Source of the DNA: Caryophanon latum
Lineage (GTDB): Bacteria; Bacillota; Bacilli; Bacillales_A; Planococcaceae
Direction of reading: 5' to 3'
Assembly (NCBI RefSeq): GCF_001700325.1
Contig: NZ_MATO01000034.1
Coordinates: 159,377-223,376 of the forward strand
Length of the DNA stretch: 64,000 nucleotides
A model generated the notes under the pieces. The model was not told the origin of the DNA, ran no database searches, and saw only the letters and a list, made by a program, of their open reading frames with translations. The translations under genes were made by a program, and so were the position numbers. Below, piece by piece: positions 43,997 to 54,047 of this stretch; position 1 is the first letter of the stretch, and each line of letters opens with the position of its first letter.

Positions 43997-44024
43997 TTGA
44001 GAATTTCACAAAATTTGATACACT
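43997..44024 (+). promoter_or_regulatory. SigA-type promoter of the Prli42-like gene
   Basis: TTGAGA, 16-nt spacer, TACACT; the ATG is 30 nt downstream. Confidence 0.55.
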
Positions 44025-44054
44025 ATTGATAACGTATATGAAGGAGCGATATAA

Positions 44055-44156
44055 ATGAGCAATAAGAAATTCCAAAAAGTAGTCATTTACGCAATGGTCA
44101 TCATTATGTTAGTGTCCACTGTTGCAATGGGTGCAATGGCCGTTATGGGTGGCTAA
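44055..44156 (+). CDS. Prli42-like 33-aa membrane protein
   Basis: A complete small gene missed by length filters: a promoter, AAGGAGCG RBS, ATG, and 33 codons reading MSNKKFQKVVIYAMVIIML then a short hydrophobic tail ending in Gly-Gly. The Lys-rich cytoplasmic start plus one membrane helix fits the Prli42 family, which tethers the stressosome to the membrane in Listeria. The locus between yqjA and the yqjC/mce gene is where small membrane proteins of this kind occur in Bacillales. Family match is by appearance only. Confidence 0.65.
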   Translation: MSNKKFQKVVIYAMVIIMLVSTVAMGAMAVMGG

Positions 44157-44162
44157 TGAAAG

Positions 44163-44193
44163 TAGTCGTTGATTCATTCAACGGCTATTTTTT
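44163..44193. terminator. Terminator between prli42-like and yqjA
   Basis: TAGTCGTTGA/TCAACGGCTA hairpin with T7 on the plus strand; overlaps the yqjA 3' end. Confidence 0.7.
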
Positions 44194-45150
44194 TATGTCC
44201 AATCCTTTAAAGCTTTGCTTGATCGCTAAATATTCATCCATTTCTTCAATAAATGCATATAAGCCTGCCATCGCCTGAAACGTTTCATGATCCTTCGGTA
44301 GCGGCATGCTCGCAAATTCCGCTCGCACGACGTCTAACTTGTCGCGGTACGTGCTCGCCGTATTGCCTGAATGCACGTGCTCACCTAAGTCTTGTATAAA
44401 ATCGGCGACTAGCTCGCTTTGTTCTACAATGACTGGTAGCGTCGTCACTTTCGGTAATACGCGCTCAATAATTTCTAATTGTCTTTCTCGCATATCAAAG
44501 TACGTATAATATAAGTTTTCTTTTCGTGTTAAGTGGTTCTCAACTTCCAAATAAGCAAGTGCTTTTGCTTTGTTTAACGTCTCTGCTGCATGAATGAGCT
44601 CGCGACCGTCCCACAAAGCGTCACCATTGCGTAAATATTTGACAATTTCTGAAAATATGACACGGTAATCGTTCTCAATTTGCTGTCGATATTGCTCCAT
44701 TTTGCGCGTATTGTCTGGCATGTTCATGTTGACGGCTAATGCAACGCCGTATCCGATCGCCATAATCGCAAGCTCATTTAACAATAAATCGAACGTAAAA
44801 TGCTGAACGGTGTAAATGTGCATTAAAATAACGGCACTCGATACAAAGCCTGCTGCTACTTTTAGCATTACTAAAATCGGTACTAATAATAAAATGAGTA
44901 CACCTAGCATCAATGCGTTGTAACTAATCCATTCAAACAATATGTAAGCAAGCAGCAACACAATAAGTGATGCTACAACACGTGTATAAACGGCATGCAA
45001 TGATTTCTTTTTCGTCGTTTGAATACAAAGAATCGTTAAAATCGCTGCAGAGCCATAAAAATCAAGTTGAAAGTAATATCCAATTGCAACTGCTAATGCA
45101 ACACCGACCGCCGTCTTTAACGTGCGGTATCCAATGGAAAAGCGCTTCAT
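44185..45150 (-). CDS. yqjA: YqjA-like aromatic acid exporter (DUF939/FUSC) family protein
   Basis: 321 aa from the ATG at 45150 (AAAGGAG upstream; the longer frame has no RBS). Four to six N-terminal membrane helices (TAVGVALAVAIGYYF, AAILTILCIQTTKKKS, VLILLLVPILVML) followed by a large cytoplasmic helical domain, the ArAE/DUF939 architecture. Orthologous by position to B. subtilis yqjA (between yqiW and yqjC/D). Probably an efflux carrier; no substrate has been established that I can name. Confidence 0.8.
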   Translation of the reverse strand: MKRFSIGYRTLKTAVGVALAVAIGYYFQLDFYGSAAILTILCIQTTKKKSLHAVYTRVVASLIVLLLAYILFEWISYNALMLGVLILLLVPILVMLKVAAGFVSSAVILMHIYTVQHFTFDLLLNELAIMAIGYGVALAVNMNMPDNTRKMEQYRQQIENDYRVIFSEIVKYLRNGDALWDGRELIHAAETLNKAKALAYLEVENHLTRKENLYYTYFDMRERQLEIIERVLPKVTTLPVIVEQSELVADFIQDLGEHVHSGNTASTYRDKLDVVRAEFASMPLPKDHETFQAMAGLYAFIEEMDEYLAIKQSFKGLDIKK

Positions 45151-45207
45151 AGGAAACTCCTTTATATGTATAGTGTGAGAGGACGACGCCTCCCACGCCA
45201 TTACATA

Positions 45208-45648
45208 TTACATTTCTTCACAATGCTCATCAAAGTGACCTTGTAAATTCGCTACAACTGATGATGGGTCATGCCCTTCAATTTCGTAACGACCAACTTC
45301 TGCAACGACTTGACCATCTTTTAATAATACAAATGATGGTGATGAAGGAATGTGATCTTCACCGAATAAGTAACGCGCTTCTGCTGTTGCCTCTTTGTCT
45401 TGCCCTGCAAACACCGTCACTAAATGGTCTGGACGTTTGTCGTAATGGACAGAATATGCCGCTGCTGGACGAGCGATACCGCCTGCGCAACCACATACTG
45501 AATTTACCATTACAAGTGTCGTTCCTGGACGTTGGAAAGCTTCTACAACCGCTTCTGGTGTTTGTAATTGCTCATAGCCTGCTGCTTCCATTTCATTGCG
45601 AGCTGTCGTCGTAATTTCACGCATAAATAAATCGTAATCCATGTTCAT
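45208..45648 (-). CDS. brxB: Bacilliredoxin (BrxB/YqiW-like)
   Basis: 146 aa, paralogue of 29771-30202 with the same CGC site (C52-G-C54) in NSVCGCAGGIARPAA and IPSSPSFVLLKDGQ near the end. It de-bacillithiolates proteins, probably alongside BrxA. Its position between bkd/mut genes and yqjA matches B. subtilis yqiW. RBS AAAGGAG. The presence of two bacilliredoxins implies bacillithiol is made, although no bsh genes are in the window. Confidence 0.88.
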   Translation of the reverse strand: MNMDYDLFMREITTTARNEMEAAGYEQLQTPEAVVEAFQRPGTTLVMVNSVCGCAGGIARPAAAYSVHYDKRPDHLVTVFAGQDKEATAEARYLFGEDHIPSSPSFVLLKDGQVVAEVGRYEIEGHDPSSVVANLQGHFDEHCEEM

Positions 45649-45750
45649 ATAATCGAACTCCTTTATATATCACACAATTGTGCGTAGATTCTTTCCTATC
45701 ATAACAAGGAATTGCTCGGTTGCAAAGAAGTTGATTTGAAAACTTTATCG

Positions 45751-46827
45751 TTACACCTTATCGTGAAATAATGATTCAACACCTTGTGAAACAGTTAGCT
45801 CACCATTTAATATTTTCGCTTCTAAGTTGCTTACTTGTTGTTTGTTTTGCGGATCGCCATAAAATGTATCAATTAAATGATCCGTAATCATCGTGCGGAA
45901 CCAATCGCGTGTTTGCTCGTTCCGACGTTGATCGAATACATTGTTATCTTTTCCTGTTTGCACGAACTCATTAATCGTATCCCAAACATTGTCTAACCCT
46001 TTTTTCTCCAATGAAGAAACGGTTAAAGCACGCGTGATCCAACCTGGCGTCGCTGGCTGAAGGAAGTGGAGAATTTGCTTATACTCCTGCATCGTACGCT
46101 TCGCAAAACGCGCGTTATCGCCGTCTGCTTTATGCACGATAATCGTATCGGCAAGCTCCATAATGCCTTTTTTCATCCCTTGTAGCTCATCTCCTGCACC
46201 TGTTAATACGAGTAACAAGAAGAAGTCTACCATGCCACGCACGTACGTTTCACTTTGCCCAACACCGACCGTCTCAATTAAAATGACATCATAGCCCGCT
46301 GCCTCACAAAGAAGCATCGTTTCACGCGTTTTTTTATGCACCCCACCGAGTGTTCCAGCTGTAGGAGATGGACGAACGAACGCATTTGGCTGCTTTACAA
46401 GCTCTTCCATACGCGTTTTATCGCCTAAAATACTACCGCCAGAAAGCGATGAGCTCGGGTCGATCGCCAGTACTGCAACCTTTTTCCCCATTTTTGCAAG
46501 CATCGTACCGAACGCCTCGATAAACGAGCTTTTGCCGGCACCTGGTACACCGGTAATGCCGATGCGAATCGACTTCCCCGTGTCAGGTAATAGCTCTTGC
46601 AATAATTGCTGTGCTTGTGCGCGGTGCTCTAAGTTTGAGCTTTCTACGAGCGTAATGCCGCGAGAAAGCTCTAAACGTGAGCCTGCACGAATTTGCGTTG
46701 CTAAGTGCTCTAAATCGAGCGGTGTTTGTTTCTTCTTTTTGAAGGTGCGACGAGGTGTTTCGCTTAAGCCATCATGGTTTCGGCCAACACCTTTCATCAC
46801 GTGAAGTGCAGTGTCTTTTTGCTGCAT
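45751..46827 (-). CDS. meaB: Methylmalonyl-CoA mutase-associated GTPase MeaB
   Basis: 358 aa G3E-family GTPase. Walker A GVPGAGKSS, DPSSSLSGGSILGD, the PTAGTLGGV switch, ETVGVGQSE and HKADG. It loads and protects adenosylcobalamin in methylmalonyl-CoA mutase. The ATG overlaps the mutB stop (TAATG at 46827), so translation is coupled. A 40-residue basic N-terminal extension precedes the usual start of the fold. RBS lies within the end of mutB. Confidence 0.95.
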   Translation of the reverse strand: MQQKDTALHVMKGVGRNHDGLSETPRRTFKKKKQTPLDLEHLATQIRAGSRLELSRGITLVESSNLEHRAQAQQLLQELLPDTGKSIRIGITGVPGAGKSSFIEAFGTMLAKMGKKVAVLAIDPSSSLSGGSILGDKTRMEELVKQPNAFVRPSPTAGTLGGVHKKTRETMLLCEAAGYDVILIETVGVGQSETYVRGMVDFFLLLVLTGAGDELQGMKKGIMELADTIIVHKADGDNARFAKRTMQEYKQILHFLQPATPGWITRALTVSSLEKKGLDNVWDTINEFVQTGKDNNVFDQRRNEQTRDWFRTMITDHLIDTFYGDPQNKQQVSNLEAKILNGELTVSQGVESLFHDKV

Positions 46828-48977
46828 TACTTCGTTTCTTCCTCGTAACCTAGGCGCTCATAAATAATCTCGATTAATTTTTGAGACGCTACTGGTAATA
46901 CAGTACCTGGACCGAAGATCGCAGAAGCACCGTTTTTGTATAGGAAGTCGTAATCTTGCGCTGGGATAACGCCGCCGCAAACGATAATAATATCTTCGCG
47001 ACCTAATTTTTTCAGTTCGTCACGTAATTCAGGTACTAACGTTTTGTGACCTGCTGCAAGTGAAGATACACCGACAACGTGCACGTCGTTTTCAACAGCC
47101 ATTTGCGCTGTTTCAGCCGGCGTCATGAATAATGGAGAAATATCTACGTCAAAGCCCATATCCGCATACGCAGTTGCAACAACTTTCGCACCGCGGTCAT
47201 GACCGTCTTGACCCATTTTCGCCACTAAAATACGTGGACGACGACCTTCGTTTTCTAAAAACTCGTTTGTCATTTGTTGTACTTCTGCAATTTGCTCGTT
47301 TTCTGCGTAGTTTGAAGAGTATACGCCAGAAATTGAACGAATTACTGCTTTATGGCGACCAGATACCGCTTCGATTGCGTCTGAAATTTCACCAAGTGAT
47401 GCACGAGCACGAGCTGCGTCAACCGCAACTGCAAGTAAGTTTTCTGAGCCATCTGCTGCTGCTTTTGTTAAGCGAGCTAAATGCTTTTGAACTTCCTCTT
47501 CATTACGCTCTGCTTTCATCTTCTCAAGGCGTTGAATTTGCTGCTCACGAACTAATGCGTTGTCGATATCTAAAATATCGATTGGATCTTCTTCTGCTAG
47601 ACGGTATTTGTTTACACCAACAATTACTTCTGCTTTAGAGTCGATTTTCGCTTGACGTTTTGCCGCTGCTTCTTCAACTTTCATTTTCGGTAAGCCTGTT
47701 TCGATCGCTTTCGCCATACCACCAAGCTCTTCGATTTCTTGAATTAATGCCCATGCTTTTTCCGTTAACTCATCCGTTAATTTCTCAACGTAGTAAGAAC
47801 CGCCCCACGGATCGATTACTTTCGTCATACCCGTTTCTTCTTGTAAGAATAATTGCGTATTACGCGCAATACGAGCTGAGAAGTCTGTCGGTAACGCGAT
47901 CGCTTCGTCTAATGCGTTCGTGTGAAGTGATTGCGTATGACCCATTGCTGCAGCGTTTGCTTCTACTAAAGTACGCGTTACGTTGTTGAATGGATCTTGC
48001 TCTGTTAACGACCAACCAGACGTTTGTGAGTGTGTACGTAATGCTAACGTTTTGTCGTTTTTCGGGTTGAACGTTGACATCATTTGAGCCCAAATACGGC
48101 GAGCTGCGCGCATTTTTGCTACTTCCATGTAGTAGTTCATACCGATTGCCCAGAAGAACGATAAACGTGGTGCGAATGCATCGATATCGATACCAGCCGC
48201 TAAACCAGTACGTACGTATTCAAGACCGTCAGCTAATGTATAAGCAAGCTCGATGTCGTTTGTTGCACCCGCTTCTTGAATATGGTAACCAGAAATTGAA
48301 ATCGAGTTGAATTTCGGCATGAATTTCGCTGTATATTCGAAAATGTCCGCGATAATTTTCATCGACATTGCTGGTGGATAAATGTAAGTGTTACGTACCA
48401 TGTACTCTTTTAAAATGTCGTTTTGGATCGTACCAGCTAATTGCTCTGGCGTTACCCCTTGCTCTTCCGCTGCAACGATGTAGAATGCTAAGATTGGTAA
48501 TACCGCACCGTTCATCGTCATCGATACAGACATTTGGTCAAGTGGAATTGAGTCAAATAAAATTTTCATATCTTCTACTGAGTCAATAGCAACCCCAGCT
48601 TTACCTACGTCACCTTTTACGCGCTCGTGATCTGAGTCATAGCCGCGGTGTGTCGCTAAGTCAAACGCTACTGATAAACCTTTTTGACCCATCGCTAAGT
48701 TACGTTTGTAGAAAGCATTTGATTCTTCTGCTGTCGAGAAACCAGCGTATTGACGTACTGTCCAAGGACGCGCTACGTACATTGTTGGGTATGGGCCACG
48801 CGTATTCGGTGCGATACCTGCTACGTCGTTTAAGTGCTTAAGCCCTTCTGTATCTTGTGCATTGTAAACGTTTTTCACTTCAATGCCTTCATTCGTTAAA
48901 AATGTGCTTGAAGCTTCTGCGTTTTGTTGTGCTAATACATCTTCAATTGCGACTGCGTTAAAATTTGGCTTGCTCAT
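46827..48977 (-). CDS. mutB: Methylmalonyl-CoA mutase, large (catalytic) subunit
   Basis: 716 aa. N-terminal TIM barrel ([40 protein letters not shown]) binds the acyl-CoA. The C-terminal cobalamin-binding domain has DGHDRG (the DxHxxG motif, lower-axial His). It rearranges (R)-methylmalonyl-CoA to succinyl-CoA with coenzyme B12. The ATG overlaps the mutA stop by 4 nt (48974-48977). No cobalamin riboswitch is visible upstream of the pair. Confidence 0.96.
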   Translation of the reverse strand: MSKPNFNAVAIEDVLAQQNAEASSTFLTNEGIEVKNVYNAQDTEGLKHLNDVAGIAPNTRGPYPTMYVARPWTVRQYAGFSTAEESNAFYKRNLAMGQKGLSVAFDLATHRGYDSDHERVKGDVGKAGVAIDSVEDMKILFDSIPLDQMSVSMTMNGAVLPILAFYIVAAEEQGVTPEQLAGTIQNDILKEYMVRNTYIYPPAMSMKIIADIFEYTAKFMPKFNSISISGYHIQEAGATNDIELAYTLADGLEYVRTGLAAGIDIDAFAPRLSFFWAIGMNYYMEVAKMRAARRIWAQMMSTFNPKNDKTLALRTHSQTSGWSLTEQDPFNNVTRTLVEANAAAMGHTQSLHTNALDEAIALPTDFSARIARNTQLFLQEETGMTKVIDPWGGSYYVEKLTDELTEKAWALIQEIEELGGMAKAIETGLPKMKVEEAAAKRQAKIDSKAEVIVGVNKYRLAEEDPIDILDIDNALVREQQIQRLEKMKAERNEEEVQKHLARLTKAAADGSENLLAVAVDAARARASLGEISDAIEAVSGRHKAVIRSISGVYSSNYAENEQIAEVQQMTNEFLENEGRRPRILVAKMGQDGHDRGAKVVATAYADMGFDVDISPLFMTPAETAQMAVENDVHVVGVSSLAAGHKTLVPELRDELKKLGREDIIIVCGGVIPAQDYDFLYKNGASAIFGPGTVLPVASQKLIEIIYERLGYEEETK

Positions 48978-50665
48978 CGCTGACCCTCCTTCGTTGTTGC
49001 TAACACGCCTTGTAGTTTTTCAATAATGTTTTGACCAGCGAATACGTAACCGTCAACACCTGCTTGTGCAAATGCTTCCTCGTCGTCTTTGAAGCGACCA
49101 GCTACGTCTACTACTTGCCCTTCTTTTTTCGCCTCTAAAATCGCTGCGATGTTTGCTTTTACGTCGTCATCTGCTCCTGCTACAACGATGTAAGAAGCAT
49201 CTGTTTGTGCTAAGAATGCTTTTGCTTCTTCCACTGTTGCAAGTGGTGCTGGCTGCTCTGCAACGATGCCAACTGTATTTAATACGCCTGCTACGAAATC
49301 AGCGCGTGGTTTTACTTTCTTTAATTCACCAAATGGTAAAATGGCCGCTTTTGCGTTCGCTTTCGTTGCTTCTGCACGTAACGATTCAAACGGTGCTGCA
49401 ATACGTTTAACATGTGCAAATTGAACGTTTTCTTCTGTAGCGACAACGTCTTCTGGGTTTGCGTAAATGTTCGTACCGATTAATGATTGCTTACGTGTTT
49501 GCGTTGCTTTTACGCGCGCGTTGTAAGCTTCTTCTACGTCCGCTTCAAATTGAGCTGCGAATGCGTCGATGCCACCAGCTTCTTCAATTTGTAAGAAGTA
49601 TGCCCATGCATCTTTTACAAGTGCGTTCGTTAAGCTCTCGATGAAGTATGAGCCACCAGCTGGATCTTGTACTTTTAATACGTGTGCTTCTTCTGTAATA
49701 ACTAATTGAACGTTACGTGCAATACGAATTGATTGCTCAGTTGGCTTGCTTAATACGTCGTGTGGGTGAACTGTGAATACGTCTACGCCACCGATTGCTG
49801 CTGATAACGTTTCGTTGCCAGCACGTAATAAGTTTACGTACACATCGTATTTAGAGAAGCTACGGATTGATGTTTCTGCAACAACAGGAACCGCTACTTC
49901 TTTGCCATATGCAGCAGTGAATGCTTGCCATAACACTTTAAATGCGCGTAATTTCGCAACTTCCATGAAGAATTGCGTATCAACCGCAAAGTTTACGAAA
50001 AACTTCGCTGCGAATGCGTCAAATGATTCTTCCTCGTTTGCAAATTTAGCTGCCGATGCTAAAGCAAACGCTAATTCTTGAACAGCTGTTGCACCGTTGT
50101 TATGTACGGCTGCAGCGTCTGCACAATATGTTCGAACTTTTCCGAACTTTGAAAGCGTTACCGTTTTTGGAGAAATAATAAAGCCTTCTACTTGAGAAGC
50201 CTTGTCCTCTGCGATGTAGTCAAACGCTTTTAATAATGCGTCATCTTGACCTTGAACAATCAGTTTAAATGAATATTCAGTTAAATAAGATGCTACTTTC
50301 GTTAACGCAGCTTCGTCCCATGTGAAGTTTACACGGCTATCGATTGTTACCGCTTCGTTTCCACGCTGTAATGATTCCTCTACATTTGCGAAGAACTGCT
50401 CTGCTGTGTCTCCGTAAGCTTGTTGTGCAACAGTGAACTGTTGAGAGTATTCATTGCTACGAATTGTAGCGACTTGCTTTTGTAATTGATCTCCTAATTG
50501 ATCAACTAACATTTGCTGTGTATACAGCGGCTCAAGAGTGATACCTTCTGCTGTTTTTGTGAAAAGTGATTCAAATGGTTTCCCCTTTAAAGCTTTCACA
50601 GCTGCATCTTGCCATTGTGAGTAAGAAGCAGGATTGAATTCAATGTTTTTCATCGTATTTGCCAT
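48974..50665 (-). CDS. mutA: Methylmalonyl-CoA mutase, small subunit
   Basis: 563 aa, MutA-like: same fold as MutB but without the DxHxxG cobalamin motif, so structural. Typical pieces are the [12 protein letters not shown] helix and [14 protein letters not shown]. The ATG at 50665 lacks a near RBS; a GGGGGG lies about 20 nt upstream, in front of an out-of-frame TTG that opens a 13-codon reading frame overlapping the mutA start (50640-50681). Either mutA is reached by coupling from that frame or the start lies elsewhere. Confidence 0.9.
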   Translation of the reverse strand: MANTMKNIEFNPASYSQWQDAAVKALKGKPFESLFTKTAEGITLEPLYTQQMLVDQLGDQLQKQVATIRSNEYSQQFTVAQQAYGDTAEQFFANVEESLQRGNEAVTIDSRVNFTWDEAALTKVASYLTEYSFKLIVQGQDDALLKAFDYIAEDKASQVEGFIISPKTVTLSKFGKVRTYCADAAAVHNNGATAVQELAFALASAAKFANEEESFDAFAAKFFVNFAVDTQFFMEVAKLRAFKVLWQAFTAAYGKEVAVPVVAETSIRSFSKYDVYVNLLRAGNETLSAAIGGVDVFTVHPHDVLSKPTEQSIRIARNVQLVITEEAHVLKVQDPAGGSYFIESLTNALVKDAWAYFLQIEEAGGIDAFAAQFEADVEEAYNARVKATQTRKQSLIGTNIYANPEDVVATEENVQFAHVKRIAAPFESLRAEATKANAKAAILPFGELKKVKPRADFVAGVLNTVGIVAEQPAPLATVEEAKAFLAQTDASYIVVAGADDDVKANIAAILEAKKEGQVVDVAGRFKDDEEAFAQAGVDGYVFAGQNIIEKLQGVLATTKEGQR

Positions 50666-50681
50666 AGTGGACGCTATACAA
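50640..50681 (-). CDS. Possible 13-codon leader ORF overlapping mutA start
   Basis: TTG 5 nt after GGGGGG, frame [13 protein letters not shown], stopping inside mutA. It would provide translational coupling for a gene whose own ATG lacks an RBS. Could be chance. Confidence 0.2.
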   Translation of the reverse strand: MYSVHYGKYDEKH

Positions 50682-50786
50682 GCTTTCCCCCCTTAGATGT
50701 TTCTGTTTCCTATTCTATAACATAAATGCGAGAGTTCAAAGAAAAAAATTAGCGAAACCCTATATTTCATAAGGTTTCGCCGTATT

Positions 50787-52037
50787 TCAGTCGACTGACA
50801 TCTGCCTTTTTTCGAAATTTTCGAGTAAAAACTTTACATGCTGTAGGAATTTACCGCAAATTAAACCATCTAAAATTCTGTGATCAATTGAAATGCATAA
50901 ATTTGCAATATGACGCCCCGCTAATACATTTTCTTCTATGAATACCGGTTTTTGAACGATTGATTCCACCTGTATTATAGCAGCTTGCGGATGATTAATA
51001 ATGCCCTTCGATAAAATCGAGCCGAACGCGCCGGTGTTATTAATCGTAAACGTACCGCCTTGCATTTGCTCCATCGTCATCGTGCCTTCACGTACCGACG
51101 TTGCAAGACGATTAATTTGCTTCGCTAAGCCGCGCACGGAATAATCGTCCGCATGTCGAATGACCGGTACGTACAACGCATCCTCTACCGCTACCGCAAT
51201 CGAAATGTGCACATCTTTATGCTGACGAATATAATCGCCTTCCCACGTGCTGTTTAACAGCGGGAATTTCTTCAACGCCTTCGCAATCGCTTCAATAAAG
51301 AATGGGAAGTACGTTAGCTTAAAGCCTTCCTTGTCATAAAACGCATCTTTCACGCTGTTGCGGTATTTCACCATATCGGTCACATCTACTTCAATCGACA
51401 TCCACGCATGCGGAATTTCATGCAAGCTGCGCGTCATTTTCTCGGCGATAACGCGGCGCACACTGCTTACTGGAATGAGCGTATCACCGTTTTCTTGGCG
51501 CGGCTTCGTCACAGGTTTTTTGCGCTCTTCTTGCGGCGACTCGTTGACGTTTCGCTTCGGTGCTTCTACTACCGCTTCATGCTGCACACGTTGCTGTCCT
51601 CCCGCTGCAATAAGTGCCTCTATATCCTTTCGCGTAATGCGTCCACCTGCTCCACTTCCTTCAATGCGCTGTAAATCGATGTTATGCTCGCTCGCAAGGC
51701 GCATGACGACCGGTGAGTAACGTGCTTTTTGCGTCGTGCTTGCTTCAATTCGTGCAGTTTCTTCTATTACAGTTTGTTGTGCAACCGGTGCATCATTTAC
51801 GTCCTCTGTATCCACTATACAAATGACGTCACCAACTGGAATCGTATCGCCTACTTGTGCGAGTTGCTCGCCCATAATGCCGCTATAGGAGCTCGGTACT
51901 TCCGCGAGCACTTTATCGGTTTGTACTTCCGCAATCGGATCGTATTTTTCCACACGCTCACCCGGTGCAACAATCCAACGTTCAATCGTTCCTTCTGTAA
52001 CACTTTCGCCAAGCTGTGGCATCGTAATTTCCTTCAT
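50787..52037 (-). CDS. bkdB: Branched-chain 2-oxoacid dehydrogenase E2 (lipoyl transacylase)
   Basis: 416 aa. N-terminal lipoyl domain with the lipoylated lysine in QTDKV (K42), a linker, the E1/E3-binding domain (YSPVVMRLASEHNIDLQRIEGSGAGGRITRKDI), and a catalytic acyltransferase domain with DHRILDG near the C-terminus. It moves the branched acyl group to CoA at the core of the complex. The ATG follows GAGGTG at 7 nt. Last gene of the bkd block, immediately upstream of mutA. Downstream gap of about 120 nt. Confidence 0.95.
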   Translation of the reverse strand: MKEITMPQLGESVTEGTIERWIVAPGERVEKYDPIAEVQTDKVLAEVPSSYSGIMGEQLAQVGDTIPVGDVICIVDTEDVNDAPVAQQTVIEETARIEASTTQKARYSPVVMRLASEHNIDLQRIEGSGAGGRITRKDIEALIAAGGQQRVQHEAVVEAPKRNVNESPQEERKKPVTKPRQENGDTLIPVSSVRRVIAEKMTRSLHEIPHAWMSIEVDVTDMVKYRNSVKDAFYDKEGFKLTYFPFFIEAIAKALKKFPLLNSTWEGDYIRQHKDVHISIAVAVEDALYVPVIRHADDYSVRGLAKQINRLATSVREGTMTMEQMQGGTFTINNTGAFGSILSKGIINHPQAAIIQVESIVQKPVFIEENVLAGRHIANLCISIDHRILDGLICGKFLQHVKFLLENFEKRQMSVD

Positions 52038-52052
52038 CCTCCAACACCTCGC

Positions 52053-53036
52053 TTAAAATGCGGCAAGCTCTCGCATCGCACGCTCAATTTTTTGTGGATT
52101 CATCATAAAGTATTTTTCCATCGTCGGCGCATATGGCATCGCCGGCACGTCGGGTCCTGCTAAGCGCATAACCGGTGCATCTAAATCAAACAAGCAATGC
52201 TCGGCAATGATGGCCGCAACTTCACTGAGTATGCTGCCTTCTTTATTGTCCTCTGTCACGAGTAATACTTTGCCCGTTTTGCGCGCCGCTTCGATAATCG
52301 CTTCCTTGTCAAGCGGATACACCGTGCGCAAGTCGACAATGTGCACATCAATGCCGTCACTTTTTAGTCGGTCTGCCGCCTGGAGCGCAAAATGGACACA
52401 AAGCCCGTACGTAATAACGGTAATGTCGCTTCCTTCACGCTTTACGTCCGCTTTGCCAATTGGAATGGTATAGTCGTCGTCTGGCACGTCCCCTTTTAAT
52501 AGACGGTACGCGCGCTTATGCTCGAAAAACAGCACCGGATCGTCATCGCGAATGGCCGCCTTTAACAGCCCTTTTGCGTCATACGGTGTCGACGGAATGA
52601 CAATTTTTAAGCCGGGCGTGTTCGCAAATAGCGCCTCAACCGATTGTGAATGATATAGCGCACCGTGAACGCCACCGCCAAACGGAGCGCGCACGACGAG
52701 TGGACAATACCAATCGTTATTTGAGCGGTAACGAATTTTCGCCGCCTCCGACACAATTTGGTTCACTGCTGGCATAATGAAGTCCGCAAACTGCATTTCC
52801 GCAATCGGTCGCTTACCGTACATTGCCGCGCCAATTGCGACACCGGCAATGGCACTTTCTGCAAGCGGTGTATCGAGCACGCGCGCTTCACCGAACTGCT
52901 CATACAAGCCAGCTGTTGCTTTAAACACGCCGCCCTTTTTACCAACGTCCTCCCCGAGCACAAAGACGTTGTCATCGCGCTCCATTTCTTCACGCATCGC
53001 TGCTGTAATTGCTTCAATATAGCTCATCATCGCCAT
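52053..53036 (-). CDS. bkdAB: Branched-chain 2-oxoacid dehydrogenase E1 beta
   Basis: 327 aa. VFVLGEDVGKKGGVFKATAGL, GEARVLDTPLAESAIAGVAIGAA, QFADFIMPAVNQI and RAPFGGGVHGALYHSQSVEA are diagnostic E1-beta blocks. With the alpha subunit it decarboxylates the 2-oxoacids of Val, Ile and Leu using thiamine diphosphate. RBS AGGAGTGAG. It follows E1-alpha by 6 nt and precedes E2 by 15 nt. Confidence 0.95.
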   Translation of the reverse strand: MAMMSYIEAITAAMREEMERDDNVFVLGEDVGKKGGVFKATAGLYEQFGEARVLDTPLAESAIAGVAIGAAMYGKRPIAEMQFADFIMPAVNQIVSEAAKIRYRSNNDWYCPLVVRAPFGGGVHGALYHSQSVEALFANTPGLKIVIPSTPYDAKGLLKAAIRDDDPVLFFEHKRAYRLLKGDVPDDDYTIPIGKADVKREGSDITVITYGLCVHFALQAADRLKSDGIDVHIVDLRTVYPLDKEAIIEAARKTGKVLLVTEDNKEGSILSEVAAIIAEHCLFDLDAPVMRLAGPDVPAMPYAPTMEKYFMMNPQKIERAMRELAAF

Positions 53037-53042
53037 GCTTAC

Positions 53043-54029
53043 TCACTCCTCTTTGTAAACGTATTGTAATGCGCTCTCTGGCTCGGCGTACGGTGCTGCC
53101 TCCGCTTTATCTGTCGCCTCATTTACTGTGCGCTTAATGTCCACCTCTAGCTGTGCAGCAAGCTCGTCCGTTAATACGTCATGCTCACGTAAGTATGCTT
53201 CAAAGCGCGGCAACGGGTCGTGCTCTTTTTCGCTTGCAAGCTCCTCTCTGTCACGGTATTGACGGTGATCATCATCTGATGAGTGCGCCGTCAACCGATA
53301 CGTCATCGCCTCGACAATCGTGCCACCTTCCCCGTTTTTTGCCCGCGTTACTGCTTGCTGCATTACCTCGTATACAGCGAGTGGGTCTGTGCCATCGACG
53401 CGCACACCGACCATACCGTAGCTCGTCGCACGTTCGGCTACTGTTTTTGACGCAACTTGTCGCTCAAACGGCACTGAAATGGCATAATTATTATTTTCAA
53501 CGAACGTAATGACCGGCAACTTATGCACTCCCGCAAAGTTCAGCGCCTCATGAAAATCGCCTTGATTTGTTGAGCCTTCACCGAGCGACACGAACGTCAC
53601 AAAATTTTTGCCGTCCATTTTTCCTGCAAGCGCCATGCCGACCGCGTGTGGAATTTGTGTCGCAACCGGTGAAGAACCTGTTAAAATGCGGTATTTTTTG
53701 CCGCCGAAATGTCCTGGCATTTGGCGTCCACCAGAGTTCGGGTCCGCCGCCTTCGCAAATGCAGACATCATCAGGTCCTCTGCTGTCATACCAAAATGTA
53801 ATACGACGCCCATATCGCGGTAATACGGTGCGATGTAGTCTTCTTTCGGATTGAGTGCAAACGCCGCGCCGACTTGTGCCGCTTCTTGTCCTTGCCCCGA
53901 AATAACAAATGGCACTTTCCCTGAACGATTCAGTAGCCACATACGTTCGTCCAACCGTCTTGCAAGCAGCATCGTTTTATACATTGCGAGTACGTCTTCG
54001 TTCGTTAAATTAAGTTCAATATGTTTCAT
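53043..54029 (-). CDS. bkdAA: Branched-chain 2-oxoacid dehydrogenase E1 alpha
   Basis: 328 aa. The thiamine diphosphate motif runs from GEGSTNQGDFHEALNFAGVH to VENNNYAIS. RRLDERMWLLNRSGKVPFVI and HSSDDDHRQYR (phosphorylation-loop region of the mammalian enzymes) are also seen. Forms an alpha2beta2 heterotetramer with BkdAB. RBS GGGGAGGGGAT. Located 18 nt after the E3 stop. Confidence 0.95.
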   Translation of the reverse strand: MKHIELNLTNEDVLAMYKTMLLARRLDERMWLLNRSGKVPFVISGQGQEAAQVGAAFALNPKEDYIAPYYRDMGVVLHFGMTAEDLMMSAFAKAADPNSGGRQMPGHFGGKKYRILTGSSPVATQIPHAVGMALAGKMDGKNFVTFVSLGEGSTNQGDFHEALNFAGVHKLPVITFVENNNYAISVPFERQVASKTVAERATSYGMVGVRVDGTDPLAVYEVMQQAVTRAKNGEGGTIVEAMTYRLTAHSSDDDHRQYRDREELASEKEHDPLPRFEAYLREHDVLTDELAAQLEVDIKRTVNEATDKAEAAPYAEPESALQYVYKEE

Positions 54030-54047
54030 ACTGTCATCCCCTCCCCA

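Noticed and set aside
46827..50665. Long plus-strand Leu/Arg-rich ORFs over mutA and mutB
   Set aside because: Antisense shadows of highly conserved metabolic genes.
48974..50786. Cobalamin riboswitch upstream of mutA
   Set aside because: The 120-nt leader is too short and lacks the B12 box; no evidence.
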